A stretch of DNA of 64,000 nt, taken from contig SDAL01000001.1 in the NCBI GenBank assembly GCA_004153385.1, forward strand, positions 1,609,228-1,673,227, in the 5' to 3' direction. Each line of letters starts with the position of its first letter. Within the stretch, counting starts at the first letter, position 1. The notes beneath the pieces are model-generated. The model saw nothing but the letters and a program-made list of their open reading frames with translations, ran no database searches and was not told the DNA's origin. This document shows, piece by piece, positions 10,557-19,398 of this stretch. This DNA is from Paracoccaceae bacterium. Lineage in GTDB: Bacteria > Pseudomonadota > Alphaproteobacteria > Rhodobacterales > Rhodobacteraceae. A program made the position numbers and the translations under genes.

Positions 10557-11865
10557 AATGTGGTTTTTGCAGGGGACCGGCCCCGAGCGCCGCAGGCCGT
10601 GGCCCGCCATAGGCCCAATCGAGCAATTGAACGGTATGCACAACCGGCACGCCTGCGTCTGCGCCAATCTGTGTCATGCAGCCGATATTGCCAGCCGCGA
10701 TCACATCCGGACGCGTGGCGCGCAGAGTGTCCAGCTTGCGCACCTTCAGCTGATCGGCAATCGCGGGTTGCAGCAAATTATAGGTGCCCGCCGAACCGCA
10801 GCACAGATGTGCGTCAGCCGGCGTGGCGAGCGTGAACCCCGCCTGCGTCAATAGCCGCTTCGGTGCTTGGGTGATTTTCTGGCCGTGCTGCAGCGAACAG
10901 GCCGCATGATAGGTGACCCGCAGATCCTGAGGTGCTGCCACCGGCGCCAGATCGAGGCGGGCGAGGAATTCACAAATATCCATCGCCCTGTCAGACACCG
11001 CGCGCGCCTGACCGGCCATCTCGGTGTCGCCCAGCATATCGCCGTAATCCTTCACCGTGGTGCCGCAACCCGAGGTGTTGATCACGATCGCATCCAGACC
11101 TTGCCCGTCTATCTCGGCGCCCCATGCGCGAATGTTCTGGCGCGCGAAATCATGCGACTGGTGTGTGCGTCCCATATGGTGGACAAGCGCCCCGCAACAT
11201 CCGGTGCCTTTGGCGACCACCACATCCACCCCCAGCCGTGTCAACAGCCGGATGGTGGCGGCGTTGATCTCGGGGTTCAGGGTTTTTTGGGCGCAGCCTG
11301 TCATCAGCGCGACCCGTGCACGGGCGGGGCGCGCTGCGCGATGGATCTGGGGGGCGTCATGTGGGGCGGGGCCGGCTATGTGGTCCGGCACCATGGCCAG
11401 CATCGCGCGGGCGCGCGGATCGGGCAGGTACCGGCCGAGCGGGCGCACCATCTTGGCTGCGCGCAGGGCGTGGCGGAGCCGCGCGGGATAGGGCAGCACA
11501 TGCGCCAAAATCCACCGCAAGGCCCGATCATGCCACGGTCTTTTATAGGTGGTTTCGATATGCTGGCGGGCGTGGTCCAGAAGATGGGCATAATCAACGC
11601 CCGACGGACAGGTGGTCATACACGCCAGACATCCCAGACAGCGGTCGATATGTTTGACGGTTTCGGCATCGGCGGGGCGGTCGTTTTCCAGCATGTCCTT
11701 GATCAGGTAAATCCGCCCGCGCGGGCTGTCCAGCTCGTCGCCCAACACCTGATAACTGGGGCAGGTGGCTGTGCAAAAGCCGCAATGCACACAGGCCCGC
11801 AAGATATCGTTCGAACGCCGGATGGCGGGATCGCGCAGTTGTTCCGGTGTAAAGTCGGTTTTCAT
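10555..11865 (-). CDS. glcF: Glycolate oxidase iron-sulfur subunit
   Basis: 436 aa. GlcF passes electrons from the GlcD flavin toward the membrane during oxidation of glycolate to glyoxylate. Two 4Fe-4S motifs are present, CVHCGFCTATCP (about residues 25-36) and CLGCLACMTTCP (about 75-86). They are followed by two CCG domains (GTGCCGALVHH and CCGSAGTYN). The ATG overlaps the glcE stop by ATGA, so translation is coupled. Last gene of the minus-strand iclR-glcDEF operon. Confidence 0.96.
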   Translation of the reverse strand: MKTDFTPEQLRDPAIRRSNDILRACVHCGFCTATCPSYQVLGDELDSPRGRIYLIKDMLENDRPADAETVKHIDRCLGCLACMTTCPSGVDYAHLLDHARQHIETTYKRPWHDRALRWILAHVLPYPARLRHALRAAKMVRPLGRYLPDPRARAMLAMVPDHIAGPAPHDAPQIHRAARPARARVALMTGCAQKTLNPEINAATIRLLTRLGVDVVVAKGTGCCGALVHHMGRTHQSHDFARQNIRAWGAEIDGQGLDAIVINTSGCGTTVKDYGDMLGDTEMAGQARAVSDRAMDICEFLARLDLAPVAAPQDLRVTYHAACSLQHGQKITQAPKRLLTQAGFTLATPADAHLCCGSAGTYNLLQPAIADQLKVRKLDTLRATRPDVIAAGNIGCMTQIGADAGVPVVHTVQLLDWAYGGPRPAALGAGPLQKPH

Positions 11866-12992
11866 AGGGACCCCTTTTGAAACAGTCCTTTGGGATCAAA
11901 GTTCTGGCGCAGGCGGGCAGATAGGGCGGTGACCGGTGCGGATTGGGGCGCGCACTCGGGCAGATCGCCCGCTGTGCCGCGCAGCCGTGTGGCGTGGCCG
12001 TCGAGGCCGTGCAGATGCGCGCGCAGATCGGTGCCCGGCGGCGCGGCAGCCCAGACCAGCGCCCCGCCCCAATCAAGCATGACCTGAACGCCCGCCGCCT
12101 GCAAACGGCCCGCAGCACGTGCACCGTGGCTGGCACGCGCGCAGATCCGCCAGATGTCGGGCCCGAGGGGGCTAAGGGCGCGCACATCACGGAGATCGGG
12201 CCACGGGTCATGGCCATGGGGCAGGGGATGCAGATCGGGGATCAGGCTTTGCAGCTGTGCGCCGCGATAGCGCACGGAGGCCGCGAACCCTTCGATGCGC
12301 AGCAAGACCTGCGCGCCGTCCCAAGCGGCCCCGCTGATCTCGAAGGGCGCGCCCAACGCACGCGACATGGTGTGGGTGGCCGCCACGGGATCGGATTGGG
12401 GTTGGGTGAACGTCATCACCGCCTCCGGCGCGGGCAGGACCTTGAGCGCGACCTCGCTGATCACGCCAAGCGTGCCGCGCGCGCCACAGTGCAGGCGGGC
12501 CAGATCATAGCCGGTGACATTTTTCATCACCCGTCCGCCACTTTTGACAATGCGCCCCGTGCCGTCCACAAACCTCAGGCCCAGCAGCAGATCGCGCGCC
12601 GCGCCCGCCTGAACCCTGCGCGGTCCGCAGTGGTTGAGCGCGATCATTCCGCCCAGTGTGGGTGTGCCGGTGCGGTGCAAGATCACGCGGTGGTCCATCG
12701 GTTCGAACGGCAAACGCTGGTTGTGGCTGGCCAGAAGGGCCTCGATTTCGGCCAATGGGGTGCCTGCGCGCGCCACAAGGGTCAGCGCGCCCGGCTCGTA
12801 GCGTGTGACGCCGGTCAGCCGTGCCGTCGACAGGCGCGGGGGGGCTTCGGGGCCGGTTTGCGGAATGTGGCGGGTGGCCCCGCCTGTCAGTGCCACGCGC
12901 GCGTCGCATTCGCGGATCATTGCCGCCAGTTCTGCCTCGGTCGCGGGCATCGCGGCGGTGCGGGGCGGGGCGGATGGGACAGGTTCGTTCAT
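11862..12992 (-). CDS. glcE: Glycolate oxidase FAD-binding subunit GlcE
   Basis: 376 aa. PCMH-type FAD-binding subunit of the glycolate oxidase complex. It shows the FAD phosphate-binding area (ALTGGATRH), GGMIALNHCGPRRVQAGAARD and KSGGRVMKNVTGYDLARLHCGARGTLGVI, which is characteristic of GlcE. The start is ATG 12992-12990 because it overlaps the glcD stop as ATGA. A longer in-frame start exists at 13049 but would lie inside glcD. Very GC-rich. Confidence 0.94.
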   Translation of the reverse strand: MNEPVPSAPPRTAAMPATEAELAAMIRECDARVALTGGATRHIPQTGPEAPPRLSTARLTGVTRYEPGALTLVARAGTPLAEIEALLASHNQRLPFEPMDHRVILHRTGTPTLGGMIALNHCGPRRVQAGAARDLLLGLRFVDGTGRIVKSGGRVMKNVTGYDLARLHCGARGTLGVISEVALKVLPAPEAVMTFTQPQSDPVAATHTMSRALGAPFEISGAAWDGAQVLLRIEGFAASVRYRGAQLQSLIPDLHPLPHGHDPWPDLRDVRALSPLGPDIWRICARASHGARAAGRLQAAGVQVMLDWGGALVWAAAPPGTDLRAHLHGLDGHATRLRGTAGDLPECAPQSAPVTALSARLRQNFDPKGLFQKGSL

Positions 12993-14419
12993 CCGCGCCG
13001 CCCCGCCGAGGCCGCCAGCGGAAACACCTTGGCCGCATTCAACAGCCATTTCGGATCGAATGCATCCTTGACCTGCATCTGTGCCTCCAGATCATCGGGG
13101 GTGAATTGCACCCCCATCAGATCGCGTTTTTCCACGCCCACACCGTGTTCGCCCGTCAGACACCCGCCGACCTCGACACACAGCCGCAAGATATCCGCGC
13201 CGAGCGCCTCGCATTTTTCCAGATCACCGGGTGTGTTGGCATCAAACAGGATCAGCGGGTGCATGTTGCCGTCGCCTGCGTGAAACACGTTGGCCACCCG
13301 CAGGCCATAGCTGTCCGACAGCGCCGCGATCCGCTCCAGCACACGGGGCAACTCGTCCACGGGGATCGTGCCATCAAGGCACATGTAATCATTGATCTGG
13401 CCCATCGCGCCAAAGGCCGATTTGCGCCCCAGCCAGATCCGCGCGCTTTCTTCCGCCGAGCGGCTTTCGCGGATTTCCTCGGGCGCATGGGTGGCGGCAA
13501 TACGTCTGATCAGCGCCAGCTGATGATCTATTTCCATGTCGCAGCCTTCGACCTCGATGATCAAAAGCGCCTCGCAATCGGGATATCCGGCATGGGCGAA
13601 GGCCTCACAGGCGCGGATGCAGGGGCGGTCCATGAATTCGATCGCCACAGGCAGAATGCCGGCCTTGATAATATCGGATACACAGGCCCCCGCCACGGCC
13701 GAGGAGCCAAAACCGATCAGCACCGGACGCGCGCCTTCGGGTTTTGGCAAGATGCGCAAAGTCGCCTCTGTCACGATGCCAAGCTGCCCTTCGGCCCCGC
13801 ACACAAGCGCCAGCATATCCAGATCGGGCGCGTCCATATGGCCGCCACCCAGATCAAGCACCGTGCCATCCATCAACACCATACGCACCCCCAGCAGGTT
13901 GTTGACCGTTACCCCGTATTTCAGGCAATGCGCGCCGCCGGAATTCATCGCGATATTGCCCGCAATCGCACAGGCAAGCTGCGAGGACGGATCGGGGGCG
14001 TAAAACCAGCCCTGATCGGCAATCGCGCCCGACACGGACAGGTTTGTGCGTCCGGTTTGCACACGCATCAGGCGATCATCGAAATCGACCTCCAGTATCT
14101 GGGTCATGCGCGCCACACCGATCACGACCGCATCGGCTGTGGGCAGCGCCCCACCCGCCAGCGATGTGCCAGCGCCCCGCGGCACGACAGGCACGTTTTG
14201 CGCATGACAAATCTGTAACACGGCTGACACTTCTTCGGTGGTGCGCGGTAAAACCACGACCATGGGCGCACAGCGATAGGCCGTCAGCGCATCGCATTCA
14301 TAGGCGCGCAGCCCTGTTTCATGCGTGATCACCGCATCCTCGGGTAGCACGGCCCGCAGCGCGGCAATAATATCCGGTCTGCGCTGCAACACCTGCGTGC
14401 GCGGAGCTGGCATATCCAT
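12989..14419 (-). CDS. glcD: Glycolate oxidase catalytic subunit GlcD
   Basis: 476 aa. FAD-linked oxidase that converts glycolate (and often D-lactate) to glyoxylate. FAD-binding motif VPRGAGTSLAGGALP, then PDPSSQLACAIAGNIAMNSGG and the C-terminal HAGDGNMHP and GGCLTGEHGVG motifs. ATG 14419 is chosen because GGGAGG lies 7 nt upstream; the ATG at 14461 would add 14 unsupported residues. An 88-bp gap to iclR contains a palindrome matching the one at the iclR/glcB promoter, so glcDEF may also have its own regulated promoter. Confidence 0.96.
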   Translation of the reverse strand: MDMPAPRTQVLQRRPDIIAALRAVLPEDAVITHETGLRAYECDALTAYRCAPMVVVLPRTTEEVSAVLQICHAQNVPVVPRGAGTSLAGGALPTADAVVIGVARMTQILEVDFDDRLMRVQTGRTNLSVSGAIADQGWFYAPDPSSQLACAIAGNIAMNSGGAHCLKYGVTVNNLLGVRMVLMDGTVLDLGGGHMDAPDLDMLALVCGAEGQLGIVTEATLRILPKPEGARPVLIGFGSSAVAGACVSDIIKAGILPVAIEFMDRPCIRACEAFAHAGYPDCEALLIIEVEGCDMEIDHQLALIRRIAATHAPEEIRESRSAEESARIWLGRKSAFGAMGQINDYMCLDGTIPVDELPRVLERIAALSDSYGLRVANVFHAGDGNMHPLILFDANTPGDLEKCEALGADILRLCVEVGGCLTGEHGVGVEKRDLMGVQFTPDDLEAQMQVKDAFDPKWLLNAAKVFPLAASAGRRG

Positions 14420-14486
14420 GAGTGGTCCTCCCTCAAGGTTCAGCTTAGCGGCAGGATTCATGTCACGTCATCTTTTTATTTCTGCC

Positions 14487-14503
14487 TTTCCATCAGGCGG
14501 AAA
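14487..14503. promoter_or_regulatory. Candidate IclR-type operator upstream of glcD
   Basis: TTTCC-N7-GGAAA dyad (arms extend to CCTTTCC/GGAAAGG, 14485-14505) in the iclR-glcD gap. Read on the minus strand it is TTTCCGCCTGATGGAAA, 14 of 17 positions identical to the palindrome at 15291-15307. It is not followed by a T-tract on either strand, which argues against it being simply an iclR terminator. Confidence 0.55.
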
Positions 14504-14507
14504 GGAA

Positions 14508-15284
14508 TTAAGGGGCGATCCCCCCTAATTGCCGGGTCAGCTGGTCTGCGGCCATGCGCACCTGTGGCCCCACCACCGCGATGCGCGCAGCCCCCATGCG
14601 CGCGCTCAACCCCGAGACGGAGATCGCGCAGACCGCATCGCCCGTGCCCGACCACACGACGGCGGCCACACAGCGTAGGCCCAGCACATGTTCTTCGTGA
14701 TCGACCGCGTAGCCGTTGACGCGGATCGTTTCGATATCGGCCATCGCGTGCGCCAGATCGTGGTGGGATTGCGCGGTCATCGGATGAAACCCGTTGCGAC
14801 GCGCGAAACGTTCGATCTGCGCATCAGGCCATGTGGCCAGAATGGCCTTGCCCATGCCCGAACAAAACGCGGGCACCCGTCCGCCGGGTGGCGATATGGC
14901 ACGCACGATTTCGCGGCTTTCGACCTGACTGACGGTGACAAGCTGGTCTTGGTCAAGATAGCCTAAATTGGCGGTTTCGCGTGTGGTGTCGCGCAGTTGG
15001 CGCAAATAGGGCAGGGCGGGGACGATGAAATTATGCTTTTGGATGTAGGCCGATCCGACGGAAAAGGCATCTCGCCCGATGTGCCACAGCGCCTGATCGG
15101 GATCGAACTGTGCAAAGCCTTCGGCCTCCAGCGTGGTCAGCAGGCGATGGGTGGTGGACACGGCAAGACCCGCTGTGCGCGCCAGATCGCTGACCCGCTG
15201 GCCATCATCGGTGCGTGCCAGAAGTTTCATCAACCGCATGGCGCGTACGACCGATTGCACCGCGTTTTGTCCCGTTTGGCCCAT
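14508..15284 (-). CDS. IclR-family regulator of the glycolate/glyoxylate genes
   Basis: 258 aa. N-terminal winged helix ([49 protein letters not shown]) and C-terminal IclR effector domain ([27 protein letters not shown]). The start at 15284 ([12 protein letters not shown]) is preferred: GGAAAG lies just upstream, and it leaves the 15291-15307 palindrome outside the coding region. ATGs at 15299 and 15320 would place the palindrome within the gene. It lies between glcD (same strand) and divergent glcB, so control of both is a natural inference. The likely ligand, glyoxylate or glycolate, is not shown. Confidence 0.9.
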   Translation of the reverse strand: MGQTGQNAVQSVVRAMRLMKLLARTDDGQRVSDLARTAGLAVSTTHRLLTTLEAEGFAQFDPDQALWHIGRDAFSVGSAYIQKHNFIVPALPYLRQLRDTTRETANLGYLDQDQLVTVSQVESREIVRAISPPGGRVPAFCSGMGKAILATWPDAQIERFARRNGFHPMTAQSHHDLAHAMADIETIRVNGYAVDHEEHVLGLRCVAAVVWSGTGDAVCAISVSGLSARMGAARIAVVGPQVRMAADQLTRQLGGIAP

Positions 15285-15290
15285 GATCGC

Positions 15291-15307
15291 TTTCCGCATT
15301 GTGGAAA
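15291..15307. promoter_or_regulatory. Candidate IclR operator in the iclR-glcB divergent promoter
   Basis: Imperfect 17-bp palindrome TTTCCGCATTGTGGAAA. It ends 7 bp before the preferred iclR start, overlapping its ribosome site on the minus strand, and lies about 70 bp before glcB. That position suits autorepression and control of glcB. See the matching copy at 14487-14503. Confidence 0.6.
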
Positions 15308-15378
15308 ATCTGATCGCCATACTATCGCGTGCGGGGGGCTGCGGTCTAGTATTCGCGCAACAGTTCAGGAGACCAGAT

Positions 15379-17511
15379 ATGACTGATTATGTGACCCGCG
15401 CCGGTCTGGAGGTGGCCCCGCAACTGGCGGCCCTGATCGAGGATGAAATTCTGCTGGGTGTTTCGCCAGAGGCGTTCTGGCAGGGCTACACCGCCCTTTT
15501 GCGCGATCTGGCACCGGTGAACCGCAGCCTTCTGGAAAAGCGCGATACGCTACAGGCGCAAATCGATGCATGGCACAAGGCCCGTGTGGGCCAGCCTTTC
15601 GATGGGCCAGCCTATCGCGAATTTCTGGCCGAAATCGGCTATCTGCAACCCGAGCCTGCACCATTTGTCATTGAAACCGGCCCGGTCGATCCCGAAATTG
15701 CCGAAGTTGCGGGGCCGCAATTGGTGGTACCGGTCATGAACGCGCGTTTTGCGCTGAATGCGGCCAACGCGCGGTGGGGGTCGCTTTATGATGCGCTGTA
15801 TGGCACCGATGCGATTGCGGGCCGCCCCGAGGGCACCGGCTTTGATCAGGCGCGCGGGGCCAAGGTGATTGCATGGGCACGTGCGCATCTGGATCGTGTG
15901 GCGCCCCTTGCCACCGGCAGCTGGGCGGATGTGTCGGCGCTTTCCGGTGGCCGGACGCTGGAGGTGCAGGTGAAAGGGGCCGCGAGCGCGCTGGCTGATC
16001 CGGCACACTATGCGGGATATAGCGATCACTCGGTGTTTTTGCGCGTGAACGGGCTGCTGATCGAGATCGTGACAGACCGCGACAACCCGATCGGGGCGAA
16101 AGATCCCGCAGGCATCGCAGATGTCCGTCTGGAAAGCGCATTGACGGCAATACAGGATTGCGAGGATTCGATTGCCGCCGTGGATGCCGATGACAAATGC
16201 GTGGTTTATGCCAACTGGCTGGGCCTGATGCGCGGCGATCTGACGGAAGATCTGCAAAAGGGCGATAAAACCGTCACCCGTCGCCTGAACCCCGATGTCA
16301 CGTTCCAAAACCCCGATGGCACGACTGCGACCCATCCGGGCCGGGCGCTGATGCTGGTGCGCAATGTTGGCCACCTGATGACCACCGACGCGGTACGTCT
16401 GGACGGTCACGACACGCCCGAAGGGATTATGGATGCGCTTGTCACAGTGGCGGCCGCGATGCATGATCTGGCCAAAACCAACGGGCTGCGCAATTCGCGC
16501 GCAGGCTCTGTTTATGTGGTCAAACCCAAGATGCACGGCCCCGAAGAGGTGGCGTTTGCCGATACGCTTTATGGTCGTGTGGAAGATATCCTCGGCCTTG
16601 CGCCAAATACGGTAAAGCTGGGGATCATGGACGAGGAGCGGCGCACCTCTGCCAATCTGGCGGCATGTATCGCGGCGGTCAAACATCGCTGTGTCTTCAT
16701 CAACACCGGTTTTCTGGATCGCACGGGCGACGAGATCCACACCATGATGCAGGCAGGCCCCGTGATACCGCGTGGCGAGATGGCGGGCACGGAGTGGCTG
16801 GGGGCCTATGAAAACGGCAATGTGGATGCCGGTCTGGCCGCAGGGTTTCAGGGACATGCGCAAATCGGCAAGGGGATGTGGGCCAAACCCGATGCCATGG
16901 CCGATATGCTGGAGGCCAAGATCGGCCACCCGAAATCCGGTGCCACCACCGCATGGGTGCCATCGCCTACGGCCGCCACGCTGCACGCCACACATTACCA
17001 TCAGGTGAATGTGGCCGATGTGCAGGAGACGCTGAAATCGCGCGGCAAGGCATCGCGCGCAGCCCTGCTGACCCCGCCGGTGATGATCGGTCGTAACCTG
17101 TCGGGCGAAGATGTGCAGGGCGAACTGGACAACGCCTGCCAGTCCATTCTGGGCTATGTGGTGCGTTGGGTCGATCAAGGGGTCGGCTGTTCCAAAGTGC
17201 CCGACATCCACGATGTGGCCTTGATGGAAGATCGTGCGACATTGCGGATTTCATCCCAATATCTGGCCAACTGGATCAGGCACGAGGTCTGTAGCGCGGA
17301 CGAGGTGGAGGCATCGCTGCGCCGCATGGCCCCCAAGGTGGATGCACAAAACGAAAATGATCCGGCTTATGTGCCGATGGCCCCGCGCTTTGATGGGGAG
17401 GCCTTCAACGCCGCGCGGGCTTTGGTGTTCGAGGGTGTGCGACAGCCCTCCGGCTATACCGAGCCGCTGCTGCACGCCGCGCGCCGTCGGGTGAAAGCGG
17501 CGGCCCGCTAA
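15379..17511 (+). CDS. glcB: Malate synthase G
   Basis: 710 aa, the usual size of the G isoform (about 720), clearly longer than the A isoform. Condenses glyoxylate and acetyl-CoA to malate, so it consumes the product of GlcDEF. Conserved segments include [57 protein letters not shown] and [18 protein letters not shown] 15379 has AGGAGA about 7 nt upstream; a long in-frame N-terminal extension to 15133 runs back through iclR and is not real. Divergent from iclR; ends at a strong terminator. Confidence 0.97.
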   Translation: MTDYVTRAGLEVAPQLAALIEDEILLGVSPEAFWQGYTALLRDLAPVNRSLLEKRDTLQAQIDAWHKARVGQPFDGPAYREFLAEIGYLQPEPAPFVIETGPVDPEIAEVAGPQLVVPVMNARFALNAANARWGSLYDALYGTDAIAGRPEGTGFDQARGAKVIAWARAHLDRVAPLATGSWADVSALSGGRTLEVQVKGAASALADPAHYAGYSDHSVFLRVNGLLIEIVTDRDNPIGAKDPAGIADVRLESALTAIQDCEDSIAAVDADDKCVVYANWLGLMRGDLTEDLQKGDKTVTRRLNPDVTFQNPDGTTATHPGRALMLVRNVGHLMTTDAVRLDGHDTPEGIMDALVTVAAAMHDLAKTNGLRNSRAGSVYVVKPKMHGPEEVAFADTLYGRVEDILGLAPNTVKLGIMDEERRTSANLAACIAAVKHRCVFINTGFLDRTGDEIHTMMQAGPVIPRGEMAGTEWLGAYENGNVDAGLAAGFQGHAQIGKGMWAKPDAMADMLEAKIGHPKSGATTAWVPSPTAATLHATHYHQVNVADVQETLKSRGKASRAALLTPPVMIGRNLSGEDVQGELDNACQSILGYVVRWVDQGVGCSKVPDIHDVALMEDRATLRISSQYLANWIRHEVCSADEVEASLRRMAPKVDAQNENDPAYVPMAPRFDGEAFNAARALVFEGVRQPSGYTEPLLHAARRRVKAAAR

Positions 17512-17557
17512 AGCCGCGACTGCGGCACAGCCTCGCAGAGGCGCGATCTTTTCAATC

Positions 17558-17590
17558 AATGCGCCGGACGCTTTTCCGGCGCATTTTTTT
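17558..17590 (+). terminator. Rho-independent terminator of glcB
   Basis: Nine-bp stem ATGCGCCGG (17559-17567) / CCGGCGCAT (17576-17584) with an 8-nt loop, followed by a run of seven T. Confidence 0.9.
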
Positions 17591-17847
17591 AGCCCGCTTG
17601 ACGCCTTGTGAGCGGGCTTGTCGGACAAGCGTCGTGGAGATCCGCCAAACCATGTGTATATTATGCCCAACACTTCAGCGCATGCCTGTGTTTTAAGCAA
17701 AAAAAGCGTCACACCCTGTCGCTTGCGTTGTCACAAGGGGTTTTTGCGCAAAAATGCGATGCTTTCACGGTTGTGATTGACACATATAATATAACTCACC
17801 CATAGTTGATCCAATAAATAAGATGAATCGAGAGGGAGGAGATCGAT
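17591..17847 (+). other. Non-coding leader upstream of dctP
   Basis: No gene seen. Just after the glcB terminator there are two adjacent hairpins: AGCCCGCT/AGCGGGCT (17591-17617 area) and CTTGTC/GACAAG (17618-17630 area). Nearer dctP the sequence becomes AT-rich, with a TATAAT hexamer at 17785-17790 overlapping TAATATAAC (17787-17795). This is a likely promoter/operator segment for the TRAP operon. Confidence 0.45.
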
Positions 17848-18837
17848 TTGCCGATGTTTAAAGGATCCGTTCGCGTGCTTGTGCCAGCACTGGCCGCGAC
17901 ATGTTTGATGGCCGGTATGGCGCAGGCGGAAACGTGGCGCACATGGGCCATTCACCCCGAAGGCTATCCAAATGTGGTCGCACTTGAGAGCTTTGCCGAG
18001 AACGTAAGCGCGGGCACCGAAGGCCGGATCGAGCCGCAGGTCTATGCAAACGGGGTTCTGGGGTCGCAGCCCGATGCGATCGAGCAGGTGCGCGCAGGCG
18101 CGATTGCTGTGGGGAACTTCAACATGGGCCCGATGGGAGAGATCGTGCCCGCAACCAACGTGCTGTCGTTGCCATTTATCTTCCGCGATATTGACCAGAT
18201 GCACACTGCAATGGACGGGGAAATCGGCCAGCGGTTTTCGGATGCGTTGTCCGAACAGGGGCTGGTCGCGCTGTCATGGATGGATAGCGGCTCGCGCAGC
18301 TTTTATAATACAAAACGCGCGATCAAGACGCCTGCCGACATGGAAGGGTTGAAGTTCCGCGTGATGAACAACGACCTTTATGTGCAGATGGTGGACCAAT
18401 TGGGCGGCAATGCCACGCCGATGGCCTATGGCGAAGTTTACCAGTCGCTGAAAACCGGCGTGATTGACGGTGCGGAAAACAACTATCCGTCGTTTGAAAG
18501 CTCCAATCACTACGAGGTTGCGAAATACTACTCCGTGACCAATCACCTGATCATTCCTGAATGTATCTGCGTCTCCAGCCGCGTGTGGGACAAAGTCTCG
18601 GATGCGGACAAGGAAATCGTGACACAGGCCGCACTGGATGCCGCTGAAATGCAGCGCGAGCTGTGGGCCAAGGAATCCGACAAGGCGCGTCAGGATGTGA
18701 TTGATGCCGGTGTCAGCGTCAACGAGGTGACCGACCCCAAAGCGTTCCAAGATGCGATGCAGCCGGTTTATGCCCAGTTCATTCAGGCAAACCCCGATCT
18801 TGAAAGTCTGATCACCGATATTCAGGCCGTCGAGTAA
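17848..18837 (+). CDS. dctP: TRAP transporter substrate-binding protein (DctP), probably for hexuronate or aldarate
   Basis: 329-aa periplasmic receptor with a Sec signal peptide (LVPALAATCLMAGMAQA, cleaved before ETW). TRAP hallmarks are present: KFRVMNNDLYVQMVDQLGGNATPMAYGEVYQSLKTGVIDGAENNYPS. TTG at 17848 has GGAGG at the best spacing (8 nt); ATG at 17854 would leave 14 nt, so either is possible. It heads dctPQM and is followed directly by uronate dehydrogenase and the galactarate pathway genes. Uptake of galacturonate or glucuronate is therefore the best guess from context. Confidence 0.93.
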   Translation: MPMFKGSVRVLVPALAATCLMAGMAQAETWRTWAIHPEGYPNVVALESFAENVSAGTEGRIEPQVYANGVLGSQPDAIEQVRAGAIAVGNFNMGPMGEIVPATNVLSLPFIFRDIDQMHTAMDGEIGQRFSDALSEQGLVALSWMDSGSRSFYNTKRAIKTPADMEGLKFRVMNNDLYVQMVDQLGGNATPMAYGEVYQSLKTGVIDGAENNYPSFESSNHYEVAKYYSVTNHLIIPECICVSSRVWDKVSDADKEIVTQAALDAAEMQRELWAKESDKARQDVIDAGVSVNEVTDPKAFQDAMQPVYAQFIQANPDLESLITDIQAVE

Positions 18838-18856
18838 AATCCACGCGTATCTTACC

Positions 18857-18880
18857 CCCGTCCGGCGCAATCCGGGCGGG
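18857..18880 (+). other. Intercistronic hairpin after dctP
   Basis: Nine-bp stem CCCGTCCGG (18857-18865) / CCGGGCGGG (18872-18880), with one G-U pair and a 6-nt loop, 20 nt after the dctP stop and followed only by GATTTTGG. It is probably an mRNA 3'-end stabiliser or partial terminator that lets the binding protein be made in excess of the permease. Confidence 0.55.
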
Positions 18881-18902
18881 GATTTTGGTTGGAGGGGCGT
18901 CC

Positions 18903-19397
18903 ATGACGAACGAGAATAAACCCGCCTTCGCACGCCGGATGCTGGATCTGTCGGCGGGGCTGTGTGTGACGGTGGCGGGCGTGGGGCTGGTCGTGTTGAT
19001 CGCGATTTTCGGCTGGCTGGTCTGGGGGCGATATGTGCTGAACGACACCCCCACGTGGGTGGAGCAGATGGCCCTGATGCTGGTGGTGTGGATCACGTTT
19101 CTGGGGGCGGCGGCCGGTGTCTGGGGCCGCTCGCATCTATCAGTGGATTTCTTGCGCGATATGTTTCCCGCGCCGATCGCCAAAACCATGACATGGCTGG
19201 CCTATGTCGGGGTATTGGCATTCTCGGTCTGTCTTGCGTGGCAAGGCTGGGTGCTGACGGAAAACACATGGGCCCGTCATGTACCGATCCTCGGCGTGCC
19301 CGAGGGGATGCGCGCCCTGCCGATGGCGATCTGCGGCGTGCTGAGCACGATCTATACGCTGCAACAAATGCTGGATTTTGCGAAAGGACGCGTGTGA
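18903..19397 (+). CDS. dctQ: TRAP transporter small membrane subunit (DctQ)
   Basis: 164 aa with four predicted hydrophobic helices: AGLCVTVAGVGLVVLIAIFGWLV; MALMLVVWITFLGAAAGV; TMTWLAYVGVLAFSVCLAW; ALPMAICGVLSTIYTL. This is the DctQ pattern. ATG 18903 has GGAGGGG (18891-18897) upstream; the earlier in-frame start at 18885 has none. It couples DctP to DctM in the ion-driven TRAP system. Stop is one base before dctM. Confidence 0.93.
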   Translation: MTNENKPAFARRMLDLSAGLCVTVAGVGLVVLIAIFGWLVWGRYVLNDTPTWVEQMALMLVVWITFLGAAAGVWGRSHLSVDFLRDMFPAPIAKTMTWLAYVGVLAFSVCLAWQGWVLTENTWARHVPILGVPEGMRALPMAICGVLSTIYTLQQMLDFAKGRV

Positions 19398-19398
19398 G

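Noticed and set aside
11943-13283. A 446-codon plus-strand frame opposite glcE/glcD
   Set aside because: Antisense to two conserved genes whose overlaps (ATGA) and motifs are clear.
15550-17211. A 553-codon open frame antisense to glcB
   Set aside because: Composition is His/Arg/Gly-rich nonsense opposite a well-conserved malate synthase; no independent support.
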